Assembly: GCF_042684865.1 (NCBI RefSeq)
Contig: NZ_JBHUML010000006.1
Location: 272,723 to 336,722, forward strand
Origin: Salibacterium lacus
GTDB taxonomy: Bacteria > Bacillota > Bacilli > Bacillales > Marinococcaceae
Direction: 5' to 3'
DNA length: 64,000 bases
A model generated the notes under the pieces. The model searched no databases and was not told the origin of the DNA. It saw nothing but the letters and a program-made list of their open reading frames with translations. A program made the position numbers and the translations under genes. Positions within the stretch are counted from its first letter, which is position 1, and each line of letters begins with the position of its first letter. This document shows positions 41,653-50,563 of the stretch, one piece after another.

Positions 41653-43110
41653 ATGCGGGAAGATAAGTTTGCTAAAGAGGGGTTAACGTTTGATGATGTC
41701 CTGCTGATGCCGGATCGGTCGGATATTCATCCACGTGATGTGTCGCTGAAGACGACACTGTCGGATAAGCTGAATCTTAATATACCGATTGTCAGCGCTG
41801 GAATGGATACTGTTACAGAAGCGCCGCTGGCAATAGCTGTTGCCCGGGAAGGCGGACTCGGTGTTATTCATAAAAACATGTCCATTGAAGAGCAGGCGGA
41901 AATGGTGGATCAAGTGAAACGCTCGGAAAGCGGCGTTATTACAGATCCTTTCTTTTTAACACCCGAACGGAAGGTGTACGATGCGGAGTATCTGATGGGA
42001 AAATACCGGATATCAGGCGTTCCGATTGTGAATGAAAAACAGAAGCTTGTCGGCATTCTCACCAATCGGGATCTCCGTTTCATTGAGGATTATTCCATCG
42101 AGATCAGGGATGTGATGACCAGTTCCAATCTTGTTACAGCACCGGTGGGAACAACGCTTGAAGAAGCCGAGAAAATAATGCAGAAGCATCGTATCGAAAA
42201 GCTTCCGCTGCTTGATAACGATGAGATACTGCGGGGGCTTATCACCATCAAGGATATCGAGAAAGTTATTGAATTTCCGCAGTCTGCAAAAGATAAACAG
42301 GGAAGATTGCTCGCCGGCGCTGCTGTTGGTGTAACAGGGGATGCGATGATCCGTATTGATACACTCGTTAAGGCAGAAGTGGACGCCATTGTGCTTGATA
42401 CGGCACACGGACATTCCAAAGGTGTCCTGGATAAACTGAAAGAAATCCGTGATACCTACCCGGATGTGACCATTATCGCCGGTAACGTGGCAACACCGGA
42501 AGGAACCCGTGAACTCATTGAAGCCGGCGCGGATGTCGTGAAAGTCGGGATTGGACCTGGATCCATCTGTACGACCAGAGTAGTGGCAGGTGTCGGCGTT
42601 CCGCAGATCACTGCCGTGTTTGACTGTGCGGAAGAAGCTGCTCGGCACGACGTTCCTATTATTGCCGACGGCGGTATCAAATTCTCGGGGGATATTGTCA
42701 AAGCCCTCGCAGCAGGTGGTCACGCCGTGATGCTCGGCAGTATGCTGGCCGGGGTGAAAGAAAGTCCGGGAGATACAGAAATATATCAGGGCAGACAGTT
42801 CAAGGTTTACCGCGGCATGGGGTCGATGGGTGCCATGGAACAGGGCAGCAAAGACCGCTATTTCCAGGAAAACAATCAGAAACTGGTCCCTGAAGGCATT
42901 GAAGGACGTATTCCTTATAAAGGACCGCTGACAGATACTGTCAATCAGCTGCTTGGAGGTATCCGTGCCGGTATGGGATACTGCGGCAGTGAAAATCTGC
43001 TTGATCTGCGTGAAAATGCCCGGTTCACTAGAATTACAAACGCCGGACTGCGGGAAAGTCACCCCCACGATGTTCAGGTAACGAAAGAAGCTCCGAATTA
43101 CAGTCTATAG
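41653..43110 (+). CDS. guaB: IMP dehydrogenase GuaB
   Basis: The 485-residue enzyme oxidises IMP to XMP for GTP synthesis. It has the barrel start (EGLTFDDVLLMPDRSD, SAGMDTVTE), two CBS domains inserted at about 95-210, the active-site loop GPGSICTTR with the catalytic cysteine, and the flap MEQGSKDRYFQE. The ATG at 41653 is chosen for its match to the family start and a GGTGGAG site. Its last residues read ESHPHDVQVTKEAPNYSL as in Bacillus. A strong terminator follows. Confidence 0.97.
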   Translation: MREDKFAKEGLTFDDVLLMPDRSDIHPRDVSLKTTLSDKLNLNIPIVSAGMDTVTEAPLAIAVAREGGLGVIHKNMSIEEQAEMVDQVKRSESGVITDPFFLTPERKVYDAEYLMGKYRISGVPIVNEKQKLVGILTNRDLRFIEDYSIEIRDVMTSSNLVTAPVGTTLEEAEKIMQKHRIEKLPLLDNDEILRGLITIKDIEKVIEFPQSAKDKQGRLLAGAAVGVTGDAMIRIDTLVKAEVDAIVLDTAHGHSKGVLDKLKEIRDTYPDVTIIAGNVATPEGTRELIEAGADVVKVGIGPGSICTTRVVAGVGVPQITAVFDCAEEAARHDVPIIADGGIKFSGDIVKALAAGGHAVMLGSMLAGVKESPGDTEIYQGRQFKVYRGMGSMGAMEQGSKDRYFQENNQKLVPEGIEGRIPYKGPLTDTVNQLLGGIRAGMGYCGSENLLDLRENARFTRITNAGLRESHPHDVQVTKEAPNYSL

Positions 43111-43117
43111 GATGGTC

Positions 43118-43171
43118 GTCCCCCGGAGAGAAAACAGGTTACTTCTTTTCTCTCCGGGGGACTTCTTATTT
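43118..43171 (+). terminator. Rho-independent terminator of guaB
   Basis: A 17-bp perfect stem (43118-43134 with 43146-43162, GTCCCCCGGAGAGAAAA and complement) with an 11-nt loop and a T-rich tail follows the stop by 8 bp. It directly abuts NBS 3. Confidence 0.95.
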
Positions 43172-43181
43172 CCCGGGAAAT
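43168..43181. promoter_or_regulatory. Noc-binding site (NBS) 3
   Basis: ATTTCCCGGGAAAT, exact 14-bp Noc palindrome, lies between the guaB terminator and dacA. Confidence 0.85.
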
Positions 43182-43278
43182 AATGAACCTGTATTTTTGG
43201 GACCGGAGCAATCTATTTTTTTGACTGTTCGTATGATAAAATATCCTTTGTGTAAATAGAGCGTGGAGGTGCAGGAGA

Positions 43279-44610
43279 TTGAAGAAGAAAAACATACTAT
43301 CTATGATTGCGGCAGTACCGCTGACTGCCGGTTTATTATTCCAGACAGAATCAGAGGTGCAGGCAGTGGAACCGGATCTTGCAGCAGAATCGGCAATACT
43401 TGTGGATGCTGATTCAGGCCAGATTCTTTACAGCAATAAAGCCGATCTTATTCTTCCCCCGGCGAGTATGACAAAAATGATGACAGAATACCTTGTTAAT
43501 GAAGCTGTAGCTCAGGGAGAGATATCCTGGGACGCTGAAGTGAATGTGACATCCAAAGCAGAGGAAATTTCCCAGAATAACGCCTTATCCAATGTGCCGC
43601 TCAGGCAGAATCGTACATATACCGTTCAGGAATTATATGAAGCGATGGCTATTTATTCCGCAAACGGCGCAACCATTGCCTTAGCCGAGCATGTTGCAGG
43701 AAGCGAATCCGATTTTGTCGACATGATGAATGAACGAGCCGGAGAACTGGGAATGAAAGAATATGAATTTGTGAACTCAACAGGACTGAACAATGCTTCC
43801 ATGGATGGACTCCACCCGGAAGGTACCGAACCGGACACCGAAAATATGATGTCGGCCCGGGCATCGGCAAAGCTCGCGTATCATCTGCTGAATGAGTACC
43901 CGGATGTCCTCGATACAGCAGGCATTACGGAAAAAACATTCCGTGAGAATGGCGCAAATACCTCCATGGATAACTGGAACTGGATGCTTCCCGGCAGCAT
44001 GTATGGGAGTCTGGATTACGAAGGAGTCGACGGGCTGAAAACAGGCTACACGGAGATGGCGGGCAACGCCTTCACTGGTACAGTGGAACAAAACGGCACC
44101 CGCTTCATTTCAGTAGTGATGCGAACCGATTCGCAGACAGCCCGTTTTGAAGAAACTGCCAAATTGTATGACTACGGATTTGACAACCTGTCTGAGACAG
44201 AAGTGGTTCAGGAAGGGCAGTCTTTTGAAGATGCTTCGTCCTTTCCGGTTGTAAACGGAAAAGAAGACACCGTGTCCGCTTCTGCCGGAAGCAGCCTGTC
44301 TCTTCTTCTGGAAAATGGAGATGCGGAAAACATAAACACATCGGTCAACATTAATCAGGATGTACTGAATGAAAACGGAGAACTGGAAGCGCCGGTTGAA
44401 AAAGGTACAGAAATCGGAACCATTACGCTGAGCGGCGAGGCAGCACCACAGTCTCTCTCCGGTGTAAATGCAACATCACAGGAAGCACCGCTCGTTCTCG
44501 ATGAAGGAGTGGAAAAAGCCGGATGGTTCGCTCTTACGATGCGGAGCGTCGGCGGGTTCTTCGGAAATATGTGGAACAGCGCCTCCAGTTTTGTACAGGG
44601 ACTGTTATAG
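43279..44610 (+). CDS. dacA: D-alanyl-D-alanine carboxypeptidase DacA (PBP5)
   Basis: The 443-residue penicillin-binding protein has a Sec signal peptide (cleavage likely after VQA, about residue 29), the catalytic SMTK (Ser63), SAN motif (YSANGA) and KTG motif (GLKTGYTEMAG), then the C-terminal beta domain and an amphipathic membrane anchor (about 425-443). It trims the terminal D-Ala from peptidoglycan stem peptides. The TTG start at 43279 has GGAGGTG seven bases upstream. Confidence 0.95.
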   Translation: MKKKNILSMIAAVPLTAGLLFQTESEVQAVEPDLAAESAILVDADSGQILYSNKADLILPPASMTKMMTEYLVNEAVAQGEISWDAEVNVTSKAEEISQNNALSNVPLRQNRTYTVQELYEAMAIYSANGATIALAEHVAGSESDFVDMMNERAGELGMKEYEFVNSTGLNNASMDGLHPEGTEPDTENMMSARASAKLAYHLLNEYPDVLDTAGITEKTFRENGANTSMDNWNWMLPGSMYGSLDYEGVDGLKTGYTEMAGNAFTGTVEQNGTRFISVVMRTDSQTARFEETAKLYDYGFDNLSETEVVQEGQSFEDASSFPVVNGKEDTVSASAGSSLSLLLENGDAENINTSVNINQDVLNENGELEAPVEKGTEIGTITLSGEAAPQSLSGVNATSQEAPLVLDEGVEKAGWFALTMRSVGGFFGNMWNSASSFVQGLL

Positions 44611-44727
44611 GGCCCGGGTGTTTATTCACACGGGTGGTAGTGTTATAATAAATGATACCATTACGTCTTGTTCTTGATACACGATACGGAACGAAACGAT
44701 ATAACGAAGGACCAGGAGGAATGGAAG

Positions 44728-45612
44728 ATGGCAGATAGAGGGACAGACAGAGTAAAACGAGGAATGGCGGAAATGCAGAAAGGCGGCGTCATCATGGACG
44801 TCGTGAACGCTGAACAGGCAAAAATTGCGGAAGAGGCCGGTGCTGTAGCGGTGATGGCACTGGAGCGTGTGCCTGCTGATATCCGTGCAGCCGGGGGTGT
44901 GGCGCGTATGGCCGACCCTACGATCGTTGAAGAAGTGATGAATGCTGTATCCATTCCGGTCATGGCAAAAGCAAGAATCGGACACATCGCCGAAGCCAGA
45001 GTGCTTGAAACGCTGGGTGCGGATTATATCGATGAGAGTGAAGTACTCACACCGGCGGATGAAGTATATCACCTCGATAAGAGCGAATATACCGTTCCGT
45101 TTGTGTGCGGAGCCCGTGATCTGGGAGAGGCCCTCCGCCGTGTAGGTGAAGGGGCTTCCATGCTGCGTACCAAAGGGGAACCGGGTACAGGCAATATCGT
45201 GGAAGCGGTCCGTCACATGCGGATTGTACAATCCGAGTTAAAGAAAGTCGCCGGCATGTCCAAAGATGAACTGATGACAGAAGCTAAAAACCTGGGAGCT
45301 CCGTATGAACTGCTGCTGGGTATTCAAGAAACAGGAAAGCTTCCTGTAGTAAACTTCGCAGCCGGTGGTATTGCAACGCCTGCTGATGCTGCACTGATGA
45401 TGCAGCTCGGCGCGGACGGTGTTTTTGTGGGATCGGGTATTTTCAAGTCCGAACATCCGGATAAATACGCGAAAGCAGTAGTGGAAGCAACCACTCATTA
45501 TCAGGATTATGAATTAATCGCCCGGCTTTCCAGAGGACTTGGCACTGCCATGCAGGGACTGGAAATCTCCACACTTGACCCGTCGGAGCGTATGCAGGAC
45601 CGCAGCTGGTAA
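44728..45612 (+). CDS. pdxS: Pyridoxal 5'-phosphate synthase subunit PdxS
   Basis: The 294-residue barrel enzyme condenses ribose 5-phosphate, glyceraldehyde 3-phosphate and ammonia to PLP. It shows GGVIMDVVNAEQAKIAEEAGA, the first catalytic Lys in VMAKARIGH (about 81), and the second in LRTKGEPGTGN (about 149). ATG 44728 has AGGAGG upstream. It is paired with pdxT 15 bp downstream. Confidence 0.98.
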   Translation: MADRGTDRVKRGMAEMQKGGVIMDVVNAEQAKIAEEAGAVAVMALERVPADIRAAGGVARMADPTIVEEVMNAVSIPVMAKARIGHIAEARVLETLGADYIDESEVLTPADEVYHLDKSEYTVPFVCGARDLGEALRRVGEGASMLRTKGEPGTGNIVEAVRHMRIVQSELKKVAGMSKDELMTEAKNLGAPYELLLGIQETGKLPVVNFAAGGIATPADAALMMQLGADGVFVGSGIFKSEHPDKYAKAVVEATTHYQDYELIARLSRGLGTAMQGLEISTLDPSERMQDRSW

Positions 45613-45627
45613 AAGGAGGTGCGGCAT

Positions 45628-46233
45628 ATGCTGAAAATAGGTGTGCTTGCTCTTCAGGGGGCCGTGCAGGAACATTTGAAAAGCCTGCAGGCTCCTGATG
45701 TGGAAACCGTTATTGTAAAGCGTACGGATCAGCTGGAGGCACTGGACGGCCTTGTTTTTCCCGGCGGCGAAAGCACTACGATGAGGCGTCTCGTCAATAA
45801 ATACGGGTTTTATGAACCGCTTCGCGCGTTCGCTGCTGCCGGAAAACCGATATTTGGTACCTGCGCCGGTCTCATTCTGATGGCCGACCATATCGCGCAG
45901 GAACCGGAAGGACACCTGCAGCTGATGGATATGAACGTGCAGCGCAACGCTTTCGGACGTCAGCGCGAAAGTTTTGAAACGACACTCGTTGTCAAAGATG
46001 TAGCCGAAGATATTGAAGCGGTGTTTATCCGTGCGCCGCTCATCTCCAGCACTGGAGATGACGTGGAGGTTCTCTCGTCATTTAATGGGGAAATCGTGGC
46101 AGCGCGGCAGAACCATCTGCTTGCCTGCTCCTTTCATCCCGAACTGACGGACGACACACGATTTCATCAATATTTTGTACAGATGGTGAGGGAATCTAAA
46201 GAAACGGCTCCGGAACACACCGCTGTAACGTAA
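45628..46233 (+). CDS. pdxT: PLP synthase glutaminase subunit PdxT
   Basis: The 201-residue class-I glutaminase supplies ammonia to PdxS. It has GVLALQGAVQEH, the FPGGESTTMRRL oxyanion region, the nucleophile in GTCAGLILMA (about residue 78) and the His/Glu pair in SFHPELT. ATG 45628 follows AAAGGAGGTG. Confidence 0.97.
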   Translation: MLKIGVLALQGAVQEHLKSLQAPDVETVIVKRTDQLEALDGLVFPGGESTTMRRLVNKYGFYEPLRAFAAAGKPIFGTCAGLILMADHIAQEPEGHLQLMDMNVQRNAFGRQRESFETTLVVKDVAEDIEAVFIRAPLISSTGDDVEVLSSFNGEIVAARQNHLLACSFHPELTDDTRFHQYFVQMVRESKETAPEHTAVT

Positions 46234-46282
46234 CACAAAAATGCGTTTTTTCATCATAGGAATGTTTATCTATCGGAAAAAT

Positions 46283-46524
46283 CAAGGACGGGCAATAGTA
46301 TCGGCATGTCTGACACGCAGAGAGCTGGTGGCTGCTGTGAACCAGCTGCAGAATGACCGAAAATCCTGCTCGGAGTGAAAAAAAGAACACGGCATCCCGC
46401 CAGTATTTTTTTCCGGTTCACCCACGTTACTGGGTGCAAAGAGGCAGTATGAATGCTGCAATTTGGGTGGCAACGCGGGTCTCAACTCCCGTCCCTTTTT
46501 ACATCAAAGGGGCGGGAGTTTTTT
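46283..46524 (+). promoter_or_regulatory. Serine-specific T-box riboswitch upstream of serS
   Basis: The leader holds the T-box sequence (TTTGGGTGGCAACGCGGGT, 46462-46480) and a terminator (AACTCCCGTCCCTTT with its complement, 46484-46498 and 46506-46520, then T residues) that competes with the antiterminator. The upstream stem I region has an AGAG/GGTGG apical part and a TCC serine codon at 46364-46366 in the position of the specifier. The T-box bulge UGGC pairs with a tRNA ending GCCA, which is the 3' end of tRNA-Ser. Uncharged tRNA-Ser should allow read-through into serS. Confidence 0.92.
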
Positions 46525-46582
46525 CTCGTAGGAACCATCACAATGACAGAAGATAATAAGCAGGAAATAAAGGAGGATAAAT

Positions 46583-47860
46583 ATGCTTGATGTAAAAGAA
46601 CTGCGGCATAACTTTGAGGAAGTCAAAAGCCAGCTGGCTAAAAGGGGCGAAGATATCGCGGATCTGGATACATTCCAGGATCTCGATGAAAAGAGACGGG
46701 ACTACATTCAAAAAACCGAAGAGTTGAAGCAGAAACGAAATGAAGTTTCCCAGCAGGTGGCTGAGCTGAAACGCGAAAAGAAAGACGCTGATCATCTGAT
46801 CCAGGAGACGAAGGAAGTTTCTTCGCGTATTAAAGAATTGGATGAAGCGTTGAAAGAAATCGAACAGCAGCTGGAAGATTTGATGCTCCGCATCCCCAAC
46901 ATCCCTCATGAAAGTGTACCTTACGGGGAAGATGAGTCTGAGAACGAAGAAATACGTGCCTGGGGAGACAAACCTTCCTTTGACTTTGAAACAAAAGCAC
47001 ACTGGGATCTGGCAGCTGAACTTGGCATGATGGATTTTGAACGGGCTTCGAAAGTAACCGGCAGCCGGTTTGTTTTCTATAAAGGAGCCGGCGCAAGGCT
47101 CGAGCGTGCACTGATCAATTACATGATGGACATGCACGAAGCAGAGCACGGCTACGAAGAAATTATGCCGCCGTACATGGTGAACCGGGACAGCATGACC
47201 GGCACCGGCCAGCTTCCGAAGTTCGAAGAGGATGCCTTTAAAATCAGGGAGGAAGATTACTTCTTGATTCCAACAGCGGAAGTACCGGTGACGAACCTGC
47301 ACCGGGATGAAATTCTGGACGTGGAAAATCTCCCGCTTCTTTACGCTGCGTACAGCGCCTGCTTCCGATCGGAAGCGGGGTCAGCCGGACGGGATACGCG
47401 TGGTTTGATCCGTCAGCATCAATTCAATAAAGTGGAACTCGTCCGGTTTGCACTACCGGAGCAGTCGTATGAGGACCTTGAGACGCTGACCGGTCAGGCG
47501 GAAAAAGTACTGCAGCGCCTGGAACTCCCGTACCGCGTGATGAACATGTGCAGCGGAGATCTCGGTTTCACCGCTGCCAAGAAATATGATATTGAAGTAT
47601 GGCTGCCAAGTTATGAAGACTATAAGGAGATTTCCTCCTGCAGTAACTTTGAAGACTTTCAGGCGCGCCGGGCCAACATCCGCTTTAAACGGGATAAAAA
47701 AGCAAAAACCGAATTCGTTCATACACTGAATGGTTCCGGTCTTGCGGTCGGTCGTACCGTTGCCGCCATTATGGAAAACTACCAGCAGGAAGACGGATCC
47801 ATCAAAATCCCCGACGTACTGCGCGGTTACATGGGCAATAAATCTTATATTTCAAAGTAA
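46583..47860 (+). CDS. serS: Seryl-tRNA synthetase
   Basis: The 425-residue class-II synthetase has the long N-terminal coiled coil that contacts tRNA-Ser (about 30-100), motif 2 (FRSEAGSAGRDTRGLIRQHQFNKVEL in pieces) and motif 3 (NGSGLAVGRTVAAIMENYQ). The ATG follows AAGGAGGAT. Expression is controlled by the T-box upstream. Confidence 0.97.
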   Translation: MLDVKELRHNFEEVKSQLAKRGEDIADLDTFQDLDEKRRDYIQKTEELKQKRNEVSQQVAELKREKKDADHLIQETKEVSSRIKELDEALKEIEQQLEDLMLRIPNIPHESVPYGEDESENEEIRAWGDKPSFDFETKAHWDLAAELGMMDFERASKVTGSRFVFYKGAGARLERALINYMMDMHEAEHGYEEIMPPYMVNRDSMTGTGQLPKFEEDAFKIREEDYFLIPTAEVPVTNLHRDEILDVENLPLLYAAYSACFRSEAGSAGRDTRGLIRQHQFNKVELVRFALPEQSYEDLETLTGQAEKVLQRLELPYRVMNMCSGDLGFTAAKKYDIEVWLPSYEDYKEISSCSNFEDFQARRANIRFKRDKKAKTEFVHTLNGSGLAVGRTVAAIMENYQQEDGSIKIPDVLRGYMGNKSYISK

Positions 47861-48058
47861 ACAACAGAAAGGGGACCGGCTGTCTATGCCAGCCGGTCCG
47901 ATCTGTATGTATTCGCATTATTCGAACAAATGGAGCGGAAGCCTTGCAAGCGTGGCTGTATTTTTTTTATAATAACTATAGCTTTTATAATATATTACGA
48001 AGGCGGTCATTCTGATTTTCGTGTACCCTCAACGTTATCCAAAGAGGAGGAACGTCCC

Positions 48059-48511
48059 GTGAAACTGGATCAGACGGATATGAAAATTCTTTCCTACCTG
48101 CAGGAAAACGGCAAGCGGTCTTACAGTGAAATTTCCCGTTATATTGACGTGAGTGAAGGAACCGTGCGGTCGCGGATTAATAAAATGCTGGAAAATGAAG
48201 TGTTTGAATTCATTATTCATACGAACCCTAATAAGGTTGGATTGTATGTACAAGCTATTATCGGGTTCTCCACAAAACTGGGGGAACAGGACAATATCGC
48301 CAAGAGCCTGCAGCAGTTCCCCGAAGTACGATTCATCGGCGCATTTTCCGGAAAGCACGATTTAATTATTCAGGCCTATTTCGAAGACAATGACAGCCTC
48401 GTCCGGTTTGTGAATGAGGAACTGGCGCATATTGACGGCATATTAAGCGCGGATGTTAACGTGGAACTGAAACAGTATAAAGATTCGTTTTCCTATGTTA
48501 TCCGGCAGTGA
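48059..48511 (+). CDS. Lrp/AsnC-family transcriptional regulator
   Basis: The 150-residue protein has an N-terminal winged helix (LDQTDMKILSYLQENGKRSYSEISRYIDVSEGTVRSRI in parts) and a C-terminal RAM domain (about 65-145). It is an octamer-forming Lrp-type regulator, typically responsive to amino acids. The GTG at 48059 lies after AGAGGAGGA; an upstream in-frame extension is hydrophobic and unrelated. The target is unknown, and no metabolic gene adjoins it on the same transcript. Confidence 0.9.
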   Translation: MKLDQTDMKILSYLQENGKRSYSEISRYIDVSEGTVRSRINKMLENEVFEFIIHTNPNKVGLYVQAIIGFSTKLGEQDNIAKSLQQFPEVRFIGAFSGKHDLIIQAYFEDNDSLVRFVNEELAHIDGILSADVNVELKQYKDSFSYVIRQ

Positions 48512-48538
48512 CTGTCCGTAATCTGTACAAAAAGAGTC

Positions 48539-48567
48539 TTGCAGGGAATAATCTCATATGATACTAT
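48539..48567 (+). promoter_or_regulatory. Promoter of tRNA-Ser
   Basis: TTGCAG (48539-48544) and TACTAT (48562-48567) are 17 bp apart and lie about 37 bp before the tRNA. Confidence 0.7.
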
Positions 48568-48603
48568 TGTGTTTGTCGGCTGAGAGAACAGCCTGCGTCA
48601 TAC

Positions 48604-48696
48604 GGAGGAGTACCCAAGTACGGCTGAAGGGAGCGGTCTTGAAAACCGCCAGGGGGTTAACGCCCCGCGGGGGTTCGAATCCCTCCTCCTCCGCCA
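48604..48696 (+). tRNA. tRNA-Ser (TGA)
   Basis: A 93-nt class-II tRNA with acceptor GGAGGAG paired to CTCCTCC, anticodon TGA in loop CTTGAAA, a long variable arm, T arm GGTTCGAATCC and encoded GCCA end. A terminator follows at 48743. Confidence 0.97.
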
Positions 48697-48742
48697 TTTA
48701 AATAACAACTACGAGGTACATAACGAATAACTAATCAGACAG

Positions 48743-48772
48743 GACACGGTCGTAAAAACCGTGTCTTTTTTT
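48743..48772 (+). terminator. Rho-independent terminator of tRNA-Ser
   Basis: An 8-bp stem (GACACGGT with ACCGTGTC) and seven T residues. Confidence 0.9.
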
Positions 48773-49034
48773 ATGCGGCATAAAGGTTCTCCCCGGCAGT
48801 GTCCAATCGCCGGCGAATCCTTCGCTGATGCAGAAAGCCGTACGATGGGTTACGTGCACGGCGGGTTTAAACCTTCCAAAATCGGGAAGCATGCACGTAG
48901 TGTCTGCAGTGTTCCGCCGAAGACATGCGAGCGGATAACTGGACATCATTTTTGGCAGCAGGTTACGATGAAAGTGCTGGAACGAAATGTAACATAATGA
49001 GAGAAAACATTTTGCTGCAGAAAGGATGAATCAT
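48773..49034. other. Intergenic region without a recognisable gene
   Basis: A frame across 48761-48997 is open but has no ribosome site and no recognisable sequence. An 8-bp inverted repeat (TACGTGCA at 48851-48858 with TGCACGTA at 48892-48899) is the only structure seen. Confidence 0.4.
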
Positions 49035-49685
49035 ATGAACGTTCTTGTTGTCGGCGCAAACGGCCAGATTGGTAAACATCTCGTATCTTCGATTCAAAAC
49101 AGTGATAAGCTGAAAGCCAAAGCGATGATCCGTAAAGAGGAACAGGCGTCTTATTTTAAAGAGCTTGGCGCGGAAACTGCTGTAGTTGATCTTGAAGGCA
49201 GTATCGATGCCATCGCCAAAGCTGCTGAAGGGATGGACGCGGTCGTTTTTACAGCCGGTTCCGGACCGCACACCGGAAAAGATAAAACCATGATGATTGA
49301 TCTGGATGGAGCTGTAAAAACGATCAAGGCGGCGGAACAGGCTGGAGTGAAACGGTTTGTGATGGTCAGCTCGTTTGATACGAGCCGCGAAGCCATTCTC
49401 GAAGCTCCTGAATCATTCTCGCCGTATGTCGCGGCGAAACATTACGCCGATGAATGGCTGAAAGCATCCGACCTGGATTATACCATCGTGCAGCCCGGCA
49501 TGCTGACCAATGAAGAAGGAACCGGTCAGGTGCAGGCGCAAGTGGAAGTGGACCGCGGGGAAGTGCCGCGGCAGGATGTGGCAGACGTCATCACCGCCTG
49601 CCTCGAAGACGATTCAACGATTGGAAAACAATTTCAGCTGGTAGGCGGCAGCACATCCATCCGCGAAGCCGTACAATCGCTGTAA
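49035..49685 (+). CDS. Atypical SDR / NAD(P)-binding oxidoreductase (YhfK-like)
   Basis: The 216-residue protein has the Rossmann motif VVGANGQIGKHL at its start, VRKEEQ-like second strand (MIRKEEQ), VVFTAGSG, and a YVAAKHYAD catalytic-like segment. It closely resembles B. subtilis YhfK (atypical SDR5), a family with NADPH binding and unclear substrates. ATG 49035 follows AAAGGATGA. It ends in a terminator shared with the facing DUF817 gene. Confidence 0.88.
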   Translation: MNVLVVGANGQIGKHLVSSIQNSDKLKAKAMIRKEEQASYFKELGAETAVVDLEGSIDAIAKAAEGMDAVVFTAGSGPHTGKDKTMMIDLDGAVKTIKAAEQAGVKRFVMVSSFDTSREAILEAPESFSPYVAAKHYADEWLKASDLDYTIVQPGMLTNEEGTGQVQAQVEVDRGEVPRQDVADVITACLEDDSTIGKQFQLVGGSTSIREAVQSL

Positions 49686-49699
49686 TATGGTTCCTATCC

Positions 49700-49733
49700 A
49701 ACCTTCCCGGAACAGAATCCGGGAAGGTTTTTT
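49700..49733. terminator. Shared terminator between the converging SDR and DUF817 genes
   Basis: A 12-bp perfect stem (AACCTTCCCGGA with TCCGGGAAGGTT) is followed on the plus strand by six T residues. It reaches the DUF817 stop codon. Confidence 0.88.
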
Positions 49734-50490
49734 AAGGATATCGGTTCTGCTTGCGGTGTTTTAGCATAGCCACAATTAAAAAGCTTACGATGACAAGCAG
49801 CAGCCACGAACTTATTTTTCCGAGGTGCACGATCTCCCATCCACTATGCTGGTGTGGATAGCTCCAGCCGCCTAACAAGGTTACGATATTTTCCGCCACC
49901 CAGATGAAAAAACCAATCAGAACAAACGCCAGGGACAACGGCATCTTGTAGGTCGAGGACCTTACCGTGAAGAACACCATGGTACGCAGAAACACAAAAA
50001 GGGTAAGGATTTTCAGAATCCAGCGGATATCATAGATAAAGTGGTGGGTGTAGAAGTTGAAATAGATGGCTGCACTGAGCAGCATTACTGACCATGTCGG
50101 CGGCCAGTGGGTAAGGTGGAGATTAAGCCTCCGCCATGCCTGACACATGTAACTTGCCACACTGGCATACATAAACCCGCTGTACAGCGGCACTCCGTAC
50201 ACTTTTGTCACTGCCTCCTCCGGATAACTCCAGGACCCCATATGTACTTTGTACAATTCGAGCGCCAATCCGATAAGATGAAACACACCAATCACTTTCA
50301 ACTCATCCATCGTTTCCATACGGGAAACAAGCATCAGTGCCTGAGCGGCTATACAAATCAGAAAAATCAGGTCATACCTTGCCAGGCCGGGAACACTAAC
50401 CACCTGGGTCAGGCCGAGACTGAGAAAAATAACAAGAGGAAAAACACAGGACTTCGCCTGCTCCCATCCAAAGTAGAGTAACTGCCTCAT
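49732..50490 (-). CDS. DUF817 membrane protein (YoaT-like)
   Basis: The 252-residue protein has about seven hydrophobic segments and DUF817 hallmarks: FGWEQAKSCVFP at the start, ELYKVHMGSWSYPEEA, GVPLYSGFMYASVASY and NFYTHHFIYDIRW. The many aromatic and His residues in the membrane are typical of this uncharacterised family (YoaT in B. subtilis). No function is known. It faces the SDR gene. Confidence 0.87.
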   Translation of the reverse strand: MRQLLYFGWEQAKSCVFPLVIFLSLGLTQVVSVPGLARYDLIFLICIAAQALMLVSRMETMDELKVIGVFHLIGLALELYKVHMGSWSYPEEAVTKVYGVPLYSGFMYASVASYMCQAWRRLNLHLTHWPPTWSVMLLSAAIYFNFYTHHFIYDIRWILKILTLFVFLRTMVFFTVRSSTYKMPLSLAFVLIGFFIWVAENIVTLLGGWSYPHQHSGWEIVHLGKISSWLLLVIVSFLIVAMLKHRKQNRYP

Positions 50491-50563
50491 TATGTATCAT
50501 CCTGCACTTCCATCAAATATTCTACCTGTTGGACGGTGAAGAAGGAAGAAAGTTACTGCCGCC

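Noticed and set aside
48761..48997. A 78-codon frame between tRNA-Ser and the SDR gene
   Set aside because: It begins within the tRNA terminator, has no Shine-Dalgarno sequence and matches nothing I recognise.
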